A stretch of DNA of 64,000 nucleotides from the NCBI RefSeq assembly GCF_900102195.1, contig NZ_FNBE01000005.1:49649-113648 (forward strand). Direction: 5' to 3'. The notes beneath the pieces are model-generated. The model saw only the letters and a program-made list of their open reading frames with translations. It made no database searches and had not been told where the DNA came from. Source of the stretch: Pseudonocardia oroxyli (GTDB lineage: Bacteria; Actinomycetota; Actinomycetes; Mycobacteriales; Pseudonocardiaceae). Positions 51,456 through 60,927 of the stretch are shown here, piece by piece. How positions within the stretch are numbered: position 1 is the stretch's first letter; every line of letters starts with the position of its first letter. Both the position numbers and the translations under genes were made by a program.

Positions 51456-52265
51456 ATGGTGGTGGTACGACGGGGCATCGTCGAGGTCGACATGGACCGG
51501 GTGGGGGCGGGGCCGCCGGTGGTGCTGATCGGGGGCATCGCGCGGCAGCGGCTGTGGTCGGGGCTGGCGGAGGCGCTGGCCGACCGCTACCGCGTGCTCA
51601 TGCTCGACGTCCACGGCCAGGGCGCGACCCCGGCCTGGACGGGCGAGCACCGGATGACGTTGGCCGGTCAGGCCCGGCTGGTGCACGCGCTGACCGCGGG
51701 GAGCACCGAGCGGCTCGCGCTGGTGGGCCACTCGCTCGGCGCGGCGGTGGCGTTGCGGGCCGCCGTGGAACTCGACGAGCGGGTCGCGGCGGTCGTCGCG
51801 TTCGAGCCGACGGCGTTCGCGCTGCTGGACACCCCCGGGCGCGAGGAGTCCTGGGCGGCGGTGCGCGCCGAACGCGACCGGCTGCGCGCCCGGCTCGCCG
51901 CGGGTGAGCGCGAGGAGGCGGTGCGCGGTTCCTCCGACTTCTGGCTGGGCCCCGGCTCGTGGGACCGGTTCACCCCCGAGGAGCGCGCGCCGATCGAGGA
52001 CGGCATCGAGCACCGGCTCGCCGAGTGGGACGCGGTCACCGACCCCGGCCTGACCCTGGCCGACCTGGCGACGGGTCCCGCGCCGACGATGCTGGTCAGC
52101 GACCCGGAGACGCTGCGCCCGGTCCGAGAGGTCACCGAGGTCCTCGCCGAGGCGCGCCCGGACTGGACCCGCGTCGACCTGCCCGGCGCCGGGCACTGGG
52201 CGCCGCTGACCCGCCCGGACCTCGTGCACCCGCTGGTCCGCGGGTACCTGGAGGAGCACCTCTGA
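51456..52265 (+). CDS. Alpha/beta hydrolase
   Basis: A 269-residue alpha/beta hydrolase: VVLIGGIARQRLW (oxyanion region), DVHGQGATP, GHSLGAAVALRAAV (nucleophile elbow), LVSDPETLRP and GAGHWAPLTRPD (catalytic His). Typical of the small-esterase/epoxide-hydrolase-like group; substrate unknown. It lies 99 bp downstream of the TetR gene, same strand, and ends 18 bp before the convergent TldE gene. Confidence 0.85.
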   Translation: MVVVRRGIVEVDMDRVGAGPPVVLIGGIARQRLWSGLAEALADRYRVLMLDVHGQGATPAWTGEHRMTLAGQARLVHALTAGSTERLALVGHSLGAAVALRAAVELDERVAAVVAFEPTAFALLDTPGREESWAAVRAERDRLRARLAAGEREEAVRGSSDFWLGPGSWDRFTPEERAPIEDGIEHRLAEWDAVTDPGLTLADLATGPAPTMLVSDPETLRPVREVTEVLAEARPDWTRVDLPGAGHWAPLTRPDLVHPLVRGYLEEHL

Positions 52266-52283
52266 GCTCGGGCGGGCTCGTGT

Positions 52284-53666
52284 TCATCGGCCCAGCGACA
52301 CCGAGCTCATCCGGAAGTCCGGGATGCGCACGCCCGGGAACCGGCAGCGGGTGAAGTAGTCCTTCCACTCCCGGGGCAGGGCGGGCGCGGTGGCCCCGAC
52401 CTCGGTGGTGCGGCGCAGCATGTCCAGCGGCGAGTAGTTGAAGCGGAAGTTGTGGTCCACCTCGGCGGTGACCTCGCCGTCCTCCACCAGGTACACCCCG
52501 TCCCGGGTCAGCCCGGTGAGCAGCAGCGTGGCCGGGTCGACCTCGCGGATGTACCAGAGGCAGGTCAGCAGCAGGCCGCGCCGGGTGCTCGCCACCATCT
52601 CCTCGATCGACGCCGAGGAGCCGCCGGTCAGGATCATGTTGTCGCCCGCGGGGGTGAAGGCCGTGCCGAACTCGGCGGCCTCGGCGCGGGTGTACTGCAG
52701 CTCGTGGACCTCGCCCTCGCGGATCCACTCGACCCGACGGGTCGGGGCCCCGTTGTCGAATACCGCGGTGCCGCCGCCCGCGATCACGACCGGCTCGTAC
52801 TCCAGCCCGGGCTCGGCGGGGTCCGAGTACAGCGTGAGCGGCAGGTCGGTGAGCCGCTCGCCCACCGCGGCCCGGCCGGTGAACGCGCTGTGACCCTCCT
52901 GCGCGGCCCGGCCCTCCATCGACCAGCCCAGGTAGACCAGCATGTCCGACACCGCGGAGGGCGGCATGAGGGTCTCGTAGCGGCCCGGCTCGAGGGACAC
53001 CTTGCGGCTGCTCCAGGCGAGCCGTCGGTCGGCCTCGGCGGCCAGGGCCCGGACGTCGACGTCCGTGTAGTCCCGGGTCGCCGCGCCCACCCACGCGGAC
53101 GAGTCGGCGCTCTTCGCGTTCAGCTCCACCGACCCCGTCGGCTGCACCCAGCGCCGCCGGACGCCCGTGGACGTGCCCAGCCAGCTCGTGGTCAGCGAGT
53201 GGTCGGCGAACCCGAACTGGCGCGCAGGCCCCGCCAGCACCTCGGCCAGCCCCTCCGCGAGGTCGGCGTACACGGCGATCGAGGTGCGCGCGCCGGGCTC
53301 GCCCCAGCCCGGGTCCTCCGCCGACGGCTCGGGCAGCGGTGCGGCGTCCTTGGCGGGTCCCGCCTCGCGGGCGCTGCGTTCGGCCGCGGCCACGAGGTCG
53401 ACGAGCCGCGCCGGGTCCGTGACGACCTCGCCCAGGCTCACCGTGCCCGCGGCGGGTCCGCCCGGCAGGTCCACCAGCGCCGCGACCGTGACCCGCGACG
53501 AGAGCGTGGACCCGTTGGTGGTCATGGTGGAGTTGGCCCAGCGCAGCACCGCCTCGCTGGTCTCGCTGACGATCACCACGCAACCGAGCAGGTGCCGCCC
53601 CGCCGCGAGGGTGCGCTCGACGATCTCCTGCGGGGTCAAGGTGGTCGTGGTGGACGTGGTGCTCAC
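52284..53666 (-). CDS. tldE: TldE/PmbA-type protease subunit
   Basis: The 460-residue protein has the modulator-of-gyrase/PmbA fold: LAAGRHLLGCVVIVSETSEAVLRWANSTMTTNG, ARTSIAVYADLAEGLAEVLAG, GRYETLMPPSAVSDMLVYLGW and FNYSPLDMLRR. TldE is the non-catalytic partner of TldD in a heteromeric peptidase that trims peptides such as RiPP precursors. It overlaps TldD by 4 bp (GTGA). Its substrate here is unknown; no precursor peptide gene seen nearby. Confidence 0.9.
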   Translation of the reverse strand: MSTTSTTTTLTPQEIVERTLAAGRHLLGCVVIVSETSEAVLRWANSTMTTNGSTLSSRVTVAALVDLPGGPAAGTVSLGEVVTDPARLVDLVAAAERSAREAGPAKDAAPLPEPSAEDPGWGEPGARTSIAVYADLAEGLAEVLAGPARQFGFADHSLTTSWLGTSTGVRRRWVQPTGSVELNAKSADSSAWVGAATRDYTDVDVRALAAEADRRLAWSSRKVSLEPGRYETLMPPSAVSDMLVYLGWSMEGRAAQEGHSAFTGRAAVGERLTDLPLTLYSDPAEPGLEYEPVVIAGGGTAVFDNGAPTRRVEWIREGEVHELQYTRAEAAEFGTAFTPAGDNMILTGGSSASIEEMVASTRRGLLLTCLWYIREVDPATLLLTGLTRDGVYLVEDGEVTAEVDHNFRFNYSPLDMLRRTTEVGATAPALPREWKDYFTRCRFPGVRIPDFRMSSVSLGR

Positions 53667-55168
53667 TGCCCCTCCTCCGCCGTGTTCAGCACCCGGATCC
53701 CGCGGAACAGCGCGCTCGGGCAGCCGTGGCTGACCGGCGCGATCTGGCCGGGCTGGGCCTTGCCGCAGTTCATCGCACCCCCCAGCCGCCAGGTGGAGGG
53801 GCCGCCGATCCCGGCCAGCGCCCCCCAGAACTCCGTGGTGGTGGCCTGGTACGCCACGTCCCGCAGCTGGCCCGCGAGCCTGCCGTGCTCGATGCGGAAG
53901 AACCGCTGCCCGGTGAACTGGAAGTTGTAGCGCTGCATGTCGATGGACCAGGAGCGGTCGCCGACGACGAGGATCCCGCGGTCCACCTGCGCGATCAGCT
54001 CCTCGGTCGTGGTGTCCCGCACCGGGTCCGGGGCCAGCGACACGTTCGCCATCCGCTGGAGGGGGACGTGGTGCGGGGAGTCCGCGTAGGCGCAGCCGTT
54101 CGACCGGTCGAGACCCAGCCGCGGGGCGAACGTGCGGTCCACCTGGTACCCGACGAGCGTGCCGCCGCGCACGAGGTCCCACTCGCCGGTGGTCACCCCG
54201 TCGTCGTCGAACCCGATGGTGGCCAGGCCGTGCGGGACCGTCCGGTCGCCGGTGACGTGCATGAGCTGCGAGCCGTACCGGAGGGTGCCGAGGAGGTCCG
54301 GCGTGGCGAAGGAGCCGCCCGCGTAGGCCGCCTCGTAGCCGATCGCCCGGTCGTACTCCGTGGCGTGCCCGACGGACTCGTGGATGGTCAGCCACAGGTT
54401 CGTCGGGTCGATCACCAGGTCGTACACACCCGCCTCGACCGACGGCGCCTTCGTCTTCTCCGCCAGCAGCTCCGGGAGCTCGGCCAGCTCCGCCTCCCAG
54501 TCCCAGGCGGTGCCGGTGAGGTACTCCCAGCCGCGGCCCGCGGGCGGCGCCAGGGTGCTCATGGTCTCGAACGTGCCCGCACCCGGGTCGACGGTGGTGA
54601 CCGTGAGCCCGGGCTCGATCCGGACCCGCTGCTGCAGCGTGCGGGTGCCCGCGAGGTCCGCGTAGAACTTGCCCTCGCGCACCTGGGTGACCCCGGCCTG
54701 CACGTGGTCGATCCCGTCGCTCGCCAGCAGCCGCCGGGAACGCTCGGTGAGCAGCGCGACCTTCTCGGCGGTGGGCACGGTGAACGGGTCGATCGCGTAG
54801 TCCGACACCCACTCCGCGACGTGCACGGGTTCCGCGGCCCGCTCCACCCGCTCTCGCGCGACGGGCGCCAGGGTCCGTGCCACCTCGACGGCCCGCTCCG
54901 CGGTCTCCGCCGCGCGCCGCGGCGTGGGCTCGACGTGCGAGGCGAATCCCCACACCCCGTCGACCAGGACCCGGACCGCGAGCCCGGTGCTCACCCCGTC
55001 CGCGACGCCGGTGACCTCCCCGTCCCGCAACGAGATCCGCTGCGACACCAGCCGCTCGATCCGCAGGTCGGCATGCTGCGCCCCGAGCGCGCGGGCGCGG
55101 GCGATCGCCGCCTCGGCGCACGCCTCGAGCGGGAGCGCCCGGAACTCCGGATCCATTTCGGCTGACAC
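53663..55168 (-). CDS. tldD: TldD-type metalloprotease
   Basis: The 501-residue protein carries the TldD zinc motif HESVGH (TIHESVGHATEYD), MDPEFRALPLEACAEAAIARARALGAQHADLRIE at its start, SDYAIDPFTVPTAEKVALL and the C-terminal MNCGKAQPGQIAPVSHGCPSALFRGIRVLN. It is an ATP-independent metalloprotease acting with TldE. TACGGT sits 7 nt before GTG 55168, supporting this start and leaderless transcription. Confidence 0.94.
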   Translation of the reverse strand: MSAEMDPEFRALPLEACAEAAIARARALGAQHADLRIERLVSQRISLRDGEVTGVADGVSTGLAVRVLVDGVWGFASHVEPTPRRAAETAERAVEVARTLAPVARERVERAAEPVHVAEWVSDYAIDPFTVPTAEKVALLTERSRRLLASDGIDHVQAGVTQVREGKFYADLAGTRTLQQRVRIEPGLTVTTVDPGAGTFETMSTLAPPAGRGWEYLTGTAWDWEAELAELPELLAEKTKAPSVEAGVYDLVIDPTNLWLTIHESVGHATEYDRAIGYEAAYAGGSFATPDLLGTLRYGSQLMHVTGDRTVPHGLATIGFDDDGVTTGEWDLVRGGTLVGYQVDRTFAPRLGLDRSNGCAYADSPHHVPLQRMANVSLAPDPVRDTTTEELIAQVDRGILVVGDRSWSIDMQRYNFQFTGQRFFRIEHGRLAGQLRDVAYQATTTEFWGALAGIGGPSTWRLGGAMNCGKAQPGQIAPVSHGCPSALFRGIRVLNTAEEGQ

Positions 55169-55250
55169 GGGACCCACCGTAGCGACGCTCCCCGACCCGA
55201 CCCCGCCGAACCGGGCTCGGGCGCCGGAGTCGTCCACAGGTTCGGCGAAC

Positions 55251-55472
55251 TCAGTCGAACCACGTCCACGGCGCCCACCAGTGCACCTCGCGCGGCCCGA
55301 CGGTGTCCGGCCCGATCCGGACCGTCCGGTCGGCGAGCCCGTCCCCGTCGAGGTCGGTGTGCAGCACCAGGTCCGGTCCCTCGACGACGGCCGCGGTGTC
55401 CGCGTGCCCGTCCGCGTCGGTGTCGAGGTCCGCAGGTCCGATGCCGACCCGGATCGGCTCGATCTCAGCCAT
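55251..55472 (-). CDS. DUF6802-like small calcium-loop-type protein
   Basis: This 73-residue protein (GPADLDTDADGHADTAAVVEGPDLVLHTDLDGDGLADRTVRIGPDTV) has repeated Asp-rich D-x-D-x-DG-x-AD loops like dockerin or EF-hand calcium sites, the pattern of DUF6802. It has no signal peptide. ATG 55472 overlaps the end of the upstream membrane-protein gene by 8 bp, so both are probably co-transcribed. Confidence 0.7.
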   Translation of the reverse strand: MAEIEPIRVGIGPADLDTDADGHADTAAVVEGPDLVLHTDLDGDGLADRTVRIGPDTVGPREVHWWAPWTWFD

Positions 55473-56271
55473 CCTCCGCCCCTCCCAGGGTGCGCAGTTC
55501 GTGGACGATCGCGGCCCGCCGGTCGGCGGCGAGCCGGTCGAGCACGGGCCCGGCCCGCTGTTCGAGGGTGAGGAGCGCGGTGTCGAGCTCGGCGCGCAGG
55601 CCTGCGCCGGCGGCCCCCAGCGCCGCGTCGACCCAGCGGGCCCACCGCTCCCGCGCGACGGCCCGCCTGCGGTGCACCGCCAGCAGCGCGACCGCCGCCA
55701 CCGCGAGACCGACGGTGAGCGGCAGGAGGATCCGTCCACCCGCGACCGTCAGGCCCAGCGCGGGGGCGCCCGCGGCGAGGACCAGCGCCACCCGCACGGC
55801 GCCCCCGCCGCCGGAGCGGACCAGCGCCTCGACCCAGCCGACGCGCGGGGGGAGGGCGGGCAGGACCGGCCCCGCACCCGGGGACCGGAGACCCGGATGC
55901 GGCTCGGCCACTGCCTGCCCGAGCAGCGCGGCGGGGATCGGGTCGAGCCCGGAGAGGCTCCCCGCCACCCGCCGGACCGCCGCCTCGCCCTCGGCGCGCG
56001 CCGAGCCGACGGCAGCCGACCGGAGCGCGGCGAGCGCGGGTTCCAGCAGGGCGGGCAGCCGGGCGGGTGCCGCGCGCAGCCACGGGGCGGTCGACTCCCG
56101 CAGGACGCGAAGGGCCACAGGCAGTTCCGCCCGCGACGCCACGGTGACCAACGCCAGCTCGGCGCGTAGCGCGGCCCGGGGCGCGGCCGCCGCCCGGCGC
56201 TGTGCCTGCAGCTCGGATCGCCTGGCGGACAACGCGTCCGCGTACCGGTGCGGGTGGACGAGGGACTCCAT
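55465..56271 (-). CDS. Hypothetical protein with hydrophobic hairpin
   Basis: This 268-residue protein is helical and Ala/Arg/Leu-rich with one hydrophobic hairpin at about 158-195 (VRVALVLAAGAPALGLTVAGGRILLPLTVGLAVAAVALLAV), flanked by basic residues. It has no recognised catalytic motif; the alternating helix plus hairpin recalls stalk regions of membrane GTPases but no G domain is present. Co-directional with the DUF6802 gene. Confidence 0.6.
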   Translation of the reverse strand: MESLVHPHRYADALSARRSELQAQRRAAAAPRAALRAELALVTVASRAELPVALRVLRESTAPWLRAAPARLPALLEPALAALRSAAVGSARAEGEAAVRRVAGSLSGLDPIPAALLGQAVAEPHPGLRSPGAGPVLPALPPRVGWVEALVRSGGGGAVRVALVLAAGAPALGLTVAGGRILLPLTVGLAVAAVALLAVHRRRAVARERWARWVDAALGAAGAGLRAELDTALLTLEQRAGPVLDRLAADRRAAIVHELRTLGGAEDG

Positions 56272-56429
56272 GGCGGCAGCATGGCGCCCGCGCCCGGCCC
56301 CCGGCCCCGAACGCGGCGAAAGCGTTCACGGGTGCGAACGAAGATCGCCCGACCCCGCGACTCGCCACGGCGCCGGGCGTGCGTCAGAGTGGTCGGTCGG
56401 GTCGGCGGCGAGACGGGACGGGGTGCGGC

Positions 56430-58016
56430 GTGGAGGACGATCCGGGGGAGTGGGCCTCCCTCGACTCCCGCACCGTGCCCGCCTCGGGCGTGGTCGCGAC
56501 GGTGACGGCCGCGGTGGTCGGCGCGGCCGCCGTCGTGGCCGTCGCGACCCGCGCACCGGAGGCGGCCGGCGTCGCCGCGCTGTGGACCCTCGCCGCGGCG
56601 GTCGTCCTCGTGCTCGGCACGGTGTCCTGGGCCTGGGCGCGGTGGCGCGGCGCGGCCTACCGGGTCACCCCCGAGCGGGTGGAGCTGCACACCGGGACGC
56701 TGGTGCGGCGCAGGCGGTCCCTGCCGCTGGACCGGGTGCGCACGGTGGACGTCACGGCCGGGCCGGTGCTGCGGGCGTTCGGCCTGGTGGTGCTGCGGAT
56801 CGGCACCGGGCAGCAACGCGGCCGCGGCGAGGCGACGCTGGCGCTGCGGCCCGTCGACCGGATGGACGCGGAGCGGCTGCGCTCCCTGCTGCTGGACCGG
56901 ATGCGCTCGGCCGGCGGGCCCCCGGCGGGACCCGCGGACGGCCGGATCGCCGAGCTCGACCCCCGCTGGCTGCGCTACGGCGTACTGACCGCGGCCACCC
57001 CGCTGCTCGGCGTGGCGGTGACGCTCCTGCTCGTCGTCGGGCTGGACCCGGTGCCGGTGTGGCTCGCCCTGGTCCTGGTGCTGCCGGTCGGCGCGGCCGC
57101 CGCGCTGGTGCTCTACGCCGAGACCTGGAGCGGGTTCCGGCTGGACCGCGAGCCCGGGGACACCCTGCGCGTCCGGCGGGGCGTGGTGACCACACGCTCG
57201 ATCTCGCTGGAGGAGCGCAGGCTGGCGGGCGTGGAGCTCGTGGAGCCGCTGGGCGCCCGGCTGGCGGGCGCGGCGCGGGTGGACGCCGTGGCCACCGGGC
57301 TGCTCGTCGGCGGCACCGAGAGCACCGAGCACCGGACCCTGCTGCCGACCTCGCCGCGCAGGCTCGCCGAGCGGGTCGTGGCCGTGATCCTGGGCGAGTC
57401 CCGCGCCCCGACGGCGGCGGCGCTGGCCCCGCACCCGGCCGCCGCCCGGCAGCGCAGGCTGCGCCGGGCCGCGGTGGCGGTGGCGGTGCCGGTGATCGCG
57501 CTGGCGCTCACCGGGATCCCCGCGCTGATGATCACGGCGGCCGTCCTGCTCGTCGTGGGCGGGCCGCTCGCGGCCGCCCTCGCCGTCGACCTGGCCCGGG
57601 GGCTGGGACACGCGGTCAGCGGTGACTACCTGGTGGTGCGCGCGGGGTCGCTGCGGCGCAGCACGGTCGCGCTGCGCCGCACCGGCGTGGTCGGGTGGAC
57701 CGTGCGGCAGACGGTGCTGCAGCGCAGGCGGGGGCTGGTCACCGTGGTCGCGACCACGGCCGCGGGCCGCGGCGCGTTCCACGCCCACGACGTCGACGCC
57801 CGCGCGGGCGTGCGGCTGGCCGCGGCCGCGACGCCGCGGCTAGTCGTCCCGTTCGTGGCGGGCGACCAGGCGCGCGTAGCGGCTGCCCGCGGCGAGCAGG
57901 ACCAGGCCCGCGCCGAGGAACGCCGCGACCCGGGCGAGCCCGTCGAGCGCGACGAGATCGAACAGCACCAGCTTGCCGACGGCCGCCGCCACCAGCACCA
58001 GGCCCGCCACCCGTAG
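56430..58016 (+). CDS. bPH2 (DUF304, YdbT-like) membrane protein
   Basis: A protein of up to 528 residues with several TM pairs and three bPH2-like (DUF304) repeats: YRVTPERVELHTGTLVRRRRSLPLDRVRTVDVTAGPVLRAFGLVVLRIGTG, FRLDREPGDTLRVRRGVVTTRSISLEERRLAGVELVEPL, and GDYLVVRAGSLRRSTVALRRTGVVGWTV. It fits the YdbS/YdbT pair that protects against wall-directed agents in Bacillus. The homologous part ends around VVPFV (about 57850); the last 55 codons are antisense to the DUF2339 gene (177-bp overlap), so the real stop may have been lost. Start GTG 56430 chosen by homology. Confidence 0.85.
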   Translation: MEDDPGEWASLDSRTVPASGVVATVTAAVVGAAAVVAVATRAPEAAGVAALWTLAAAVVLVLGTVSWAWARWRGAAYRVTPERVELHTGTLVRRRRSLPLDRVRTVDVTAGPVLRAFGLVVLRIGTGQQRGRGEATLALRPVDRMDAERLRSLLLDRMRSAGGPPAGPADGRIAELDPRWLRYGVLTAATPLLGVAVTLLLVVGLDPVPVWLALVLVLPVGAAAALVLYAETWSGFRLDREPGDTLRVRRGVVTTRSISLEERRLAGVELVEPLGARLAGAARVDAVATGLLVGGTESTEHRTLLPTSPRRLAERVVAVILGESRAPTAAALAPHPAAARQRRLRRAAVAVAVPVIALALTGIPALMITAAVLLVVGGPLAAALAVDLARGLGHAVSGDYLVVRAGSLRRSTVALRRTGVVGWTVRQTVLQRRRGLVTVVATTAAGRGAFHAHDVDARAGVRLAAAATPRLVVPFVAGDQARVAAARGEQDQARAEERRDPGEPVERDEIEQHQLADGRRHQHQARHP

Positions 58017-59723
58017 CGCGGGCCGGGTCACCCCGCGGGCGAGCAGGACCAGTGCGGCCACCGTCCACGACACGGTGACGACGGCGTGTCCGGCGAGGAA
58101 GCCGACCCCACTGCCACCGGACACGAGCAGGGCCGCGGCGACCACGGCGCCGGTCGCCCCATAGAGCGCGACGAGCGCCGTCGGTGCCCAGAGCACGGCG
58201 GTTCCCGCGTCCGCCCGGACCAGCCCGACCCGCCCGGCGGCCACCAGCGCCGCCACGGCGGCGGCGAGCAGCAGCAGCCCGGCGACCACGGCCGCGGGCA
58301 GGCCCCGGAAGGGCACCGACCCGACGACGGCGTCGACCCGCAGCTCCGCGCCCAGCACCGACACGAGCCCGACCAGCCCGAACGCGCCGCCGACGGCGAG
58401 CAGGGCCCGGCTGCGCAGCCCGGCCGCCGCCACGAGCAGCACCGCCGCCTCACCGACCAGCACGAGGTGCTGGGGCGTACCGCGCAGCGCGGTGACCGTG
58501 GCGATCAGCACGGCGAGCCCGGCGACGGCGGTGGCGGTGGCCCGGACGCCCGCGGACGGCGTGCGCCACACCGCGAACGCCGCCAGGACGAGGGCCGCGA
58601 GCAGCGCGGGCCAGGCCTCGGCCGGACCGTCCCCGCGCCCGACGACGGCGAGCACCGGCACGGCCGCGGCCGCCAGCACCGCCGCCGCGGCGGCGGGCCT
58701 GCCGGAGCCCGCTCGTCCGGCCGGGCCCAGGACCACGGCGACCGCGGCCGCCACGCCGACGACCAACGCCACCAGCGCCAGCGCCGCGAGCCGGGTCCAC
58801 CCGGCGTCCGACGCCGCGGCGGCGACACCGCAGTACAGCGCCGACCACACGGCCGTGACCACCGCAGGCGCGGCCCAGCCGCGGCGCAGCACCACCGGCG
58901 CGCACACGATCTGCAGGACGAGCGCGAGGGCGCCGGTGAGGACCGTCGGGCCGTCGGCGACGAACGGGGTCAGCACCCCCGCGCCGACGACCACCCCGAC
59001 GGCGAGCGGGCGCGCGCCCCAGCGGTCCGCGAGCGCCAGCCCGCCCGCCGCGACGACCATCGCGAGCCCGCCCGCGACCAGGTCGGGGACCAGGTCGTAG
59101 AGCGCCGCGGCCGCGGCGAGGGACAGGAAGAGCGCCGCGACCCCGGTGCCGGCCAGGGCCTGGGCCCCCACGGTCACCCGGGTCCGGCCCCGGTGCAGCC
59201 ACAGCCCCAGCCCGACCAGCACGATCCCCAGCGCCGCCCCGGCCGCCACGCGCGCGGTCGGCCCGAACCACCCGCGCGAGGCGGCGAGCACGAGCAGCAG
59301 CACCACGCCGAGGAGCGTGACCGCACCGCCGATCGTCGCCAGCAGGGCGGCGCTCGACACGGTCCGCAGCCGGTCCACCCACGTCGGACGGCGCGGCCCG
59401 GCAGGCACCGCGTACTGGAAGGCCGGGCCCGGGGTCCACGGCACACCCGCAGGCGGCGCCCACCCGGCGGGACCCGACACGCGCGGCGGGCCGAACGGCC
59501 CGAGGGCGTCGGCGGGCGGTCCCGGAGGCGGCTCGGCGTGCGGGCCCGCGGGCCGGACGGCCATCCCGGCGGGAGCGGTGGACTGCGGGGCCCGCAGCTC
59601 TCCCACCAGCATGTTCAGCGTGTCGCCGAGGGTGGCAACCCGATGGGCCAACTGGCCCAGCTCGACCGCGACGGCATGGACCCGTTCGTCGACGGCGGGC
59701 GGACGACCGGTCGGTGTGGTCAT
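57840..59723 (-). CDS. DUF2339 multi-pass membrane protein
   Basis: The 627-residue protein has an N-terminal soluble Pro-rich region (about 1-150) with a coiled-coil (VDERVHAVAVELGQLAHRVATLGDTLNMLVGEL), then about 18-20 TM helices (LLATIGGAVTLLGVVLLLVLAA, FGPTARVAAGAALGIVLVGLGLWLHR). This is the DUF2339 pattern. The function is unknown; homologues associate with wall or surface polymer. The start at 59723 is the first Met before the conserved coiled-coil. Confidence 0.85.
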   Translation of the reverse strand: MTTPTGRPPAVDERVHAVAVELGQLAHRVATLGDTLNMLVGELRAPQSTAPAGMAVRPAGPHAEPPPGPPADALGPFGPPRVSGPAGWAPPAGVPWTPGPAFQYAVPAGPRRPTWVDRLRTVSSAALLATIGGAVTLLGVVLLLVLAASRGWFGPTARVAAGAALGIVLVGLGLWLHRGRTRVTVGAQALAGTGVAALFLSLAAAAALYDLVPDLVAGGLAMVVAAGGLALADRWGARPLAVGVVVGAGVLTPFVADGPTVLTGALALVLQIVCAPVVLRRGWAAPAVVTAVWSALYCGVAAAASDAGWTRLAALALVALVVGVAAAVAVVLGPAGRAGSGRPAAAAAVLAAAAVPVLAVVGRGDGPAEAWPALLAALVLAAFAVWRTPSAGVRATATAVAGLAVLIATVTALRGTPQHLVLVGEAAVLLVAAAGLRSRALLAVGGAFGLVGLVSVLGAELRVDAVVGSVPFRGLPAAVVAGLLLLAAAVAALVAAGRVGLVRADAGTAVLWAPTALVALYGATGAVVAAALLVSGGSGVGFLAGHAVVTVSWTVAALVLLARGVTRPALRVAGLVLVAAAVGKLVLFDLVALDGLARVAAFLGAGLVLLAAGSRYARLVARHERDD

Positions 59724-59902
59724 ACCGGTGAGCGTGCCCCTCCGGCACCCGTGCAGGATGCGTGGGACTACGAGCATCGGATCACGAAACGGTCACGCTC
59801 CCCGCGCGCCGCGTCCCGAACGGGTGACATCTGGATCATCCGCAACCCGGGAGGCGGCGGATCGTTGGTCCGGTGGAGCGGACCTGTCTCTCTGGAGGTT
59901 GT

Positions 59903-60901
59903 GTGAGCGCCGTTACGCCCGCCCGGTCGGGACCGCCCCACGGGGCACCCGGGGCGCCGCCGTACCGCGGACCCCGGCCTGCAGGCCCGTTCCCCCCGAA
60001 CGCGCCGCAGGGCCCCGGGCCCGCGCCGTACGGCCCGCCGCCCGTCGGCTACCGACCGGCCCCCGCCCCCGGCATGCCCCCGCACGGCGGCCGTCCGGCG
60101 GCGCCCCCGGCACCGCTGGACGTCGACCGCCGCCCACGGCCCCGCCAGGCGCCGCGGCGCTCCGGCAATCCGGCCGTGACGGTGGTGGTGCCGACCCGCA
60201 ACGAGGCGCGCAACCTCGAGGTCGTGCTGCCCGCGATCGCGGCCGTGCGGCCCGCGGTGCACGAGATCATCGTCGTGGACGGCAACTCCACGGACGGCAC
60301 GATCGAGACCGCGCGCCGGACGCTGCCCTGGGTGCGGTGCATCACCCAGACCCGCAAGGGCAAGGGCAACGCCATGGCGTGCGGGTTCGCCGCCGCCACC
60401 GGCGACGTGATCGTCATGTTCGACGCGGACGGCTCGGCCGACCCCGCCGAGATCCCGTCGTTCGTCCGCGCCCTCATCGCGGGCGCCGACTTCGCCAAGG
60501 GCTCCCGGTTCGCGAAGGGCGGCGGCAGCGAGGACATCACGCTGCTGCGCAAGTCCGGCAACGCCGGGCTGAACGCCGTGGCGAACGCGCTGTTCGGCAC
60601 GTCCTACACCGACCTGTGCTACGGCTACAACGCCTTCTGGGCCGACCTGGTCCCCATGCTCGAGCTGCCGGACACCGACATCCCGCAGCCCGAGGACGGG
60701 ACGATGATCTGGGGCGACGGGTTCGAGATCGAGACCGTGCTCAACTGCCGGATCGCCGCGGCGGGCCTCAAGATCACCGAGGTGCCGTCGATCGAGAAGG
60801 AACGCATGTTCGGCGAGACGAACCTGAGGACCTTCGCGGACGGCACCAGGGTGTTGCGTACCCTGCTGTCGGAGCACCGGCGCGCCGACAAGAGGAAATA
60901 G
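59903..60901 (+). CDS. Family 2 glycosyltransferase (DPM/polyprenyl type)
   Basis: This 332-residue protein has an N-terminal Pro-rich disordered segment (~1-85) and a GT-A domain: VTVVVPTRNEARNLEVVLPAIAA, IIVVDGNSTDGTIE, RKGKGNAMACGFAAATGDVIVMFDADGSADP (DxD) and CYGYNAFWADL, GFEIETVLNCRIAAAG. No C-terminal TM, so it acts on a membrane-associated donor or acceptor in the cytoplasm. Start GTG 59903 after GGAGG (59894-59898). It forms an operon with the next glycosyltransferase and trmB. Confidence 0.9.
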   Translation: MSAVTPARSGPPHGAPGAPPYRGPRPAGPFPPNAPQGPGPAPYGPPPVGYRPAPAPGMPPHGGRPAAPPAPLDVDRRPRPRQAPRRSGNPAVTVVVPTRNEARNLEVVLPAIAAVRPAVHEIIVVDGNSTDGTIETARRTLPWVRCITQTRKGKGNAMACGFAAATGDVIVMFDADGSADPAEIPSFVRALIAGADFAKGSRFAKGGGSEDITLLRKSGNAGLNAVANALFGTSYTDLCYGYNAFWADLVPMLELPDTDIPQPEDGTMIWGDGFEIETVLNCRIAAAGLKITEVPSIEKERMFGETNLRTFADGTRVLRTLLSEHRRADKRK

Positions 60902-60927
60902 GCGCATCCAGGAGGGACCCCCGCCCC

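Noticed and set aside
52284..55168. RiPP biosynthesis locus based on TldD/TldE
   Set aside because: No precursor peptide, radical SAM or cyclase gene lies nearby; tldD/tldE are often housekeeping.
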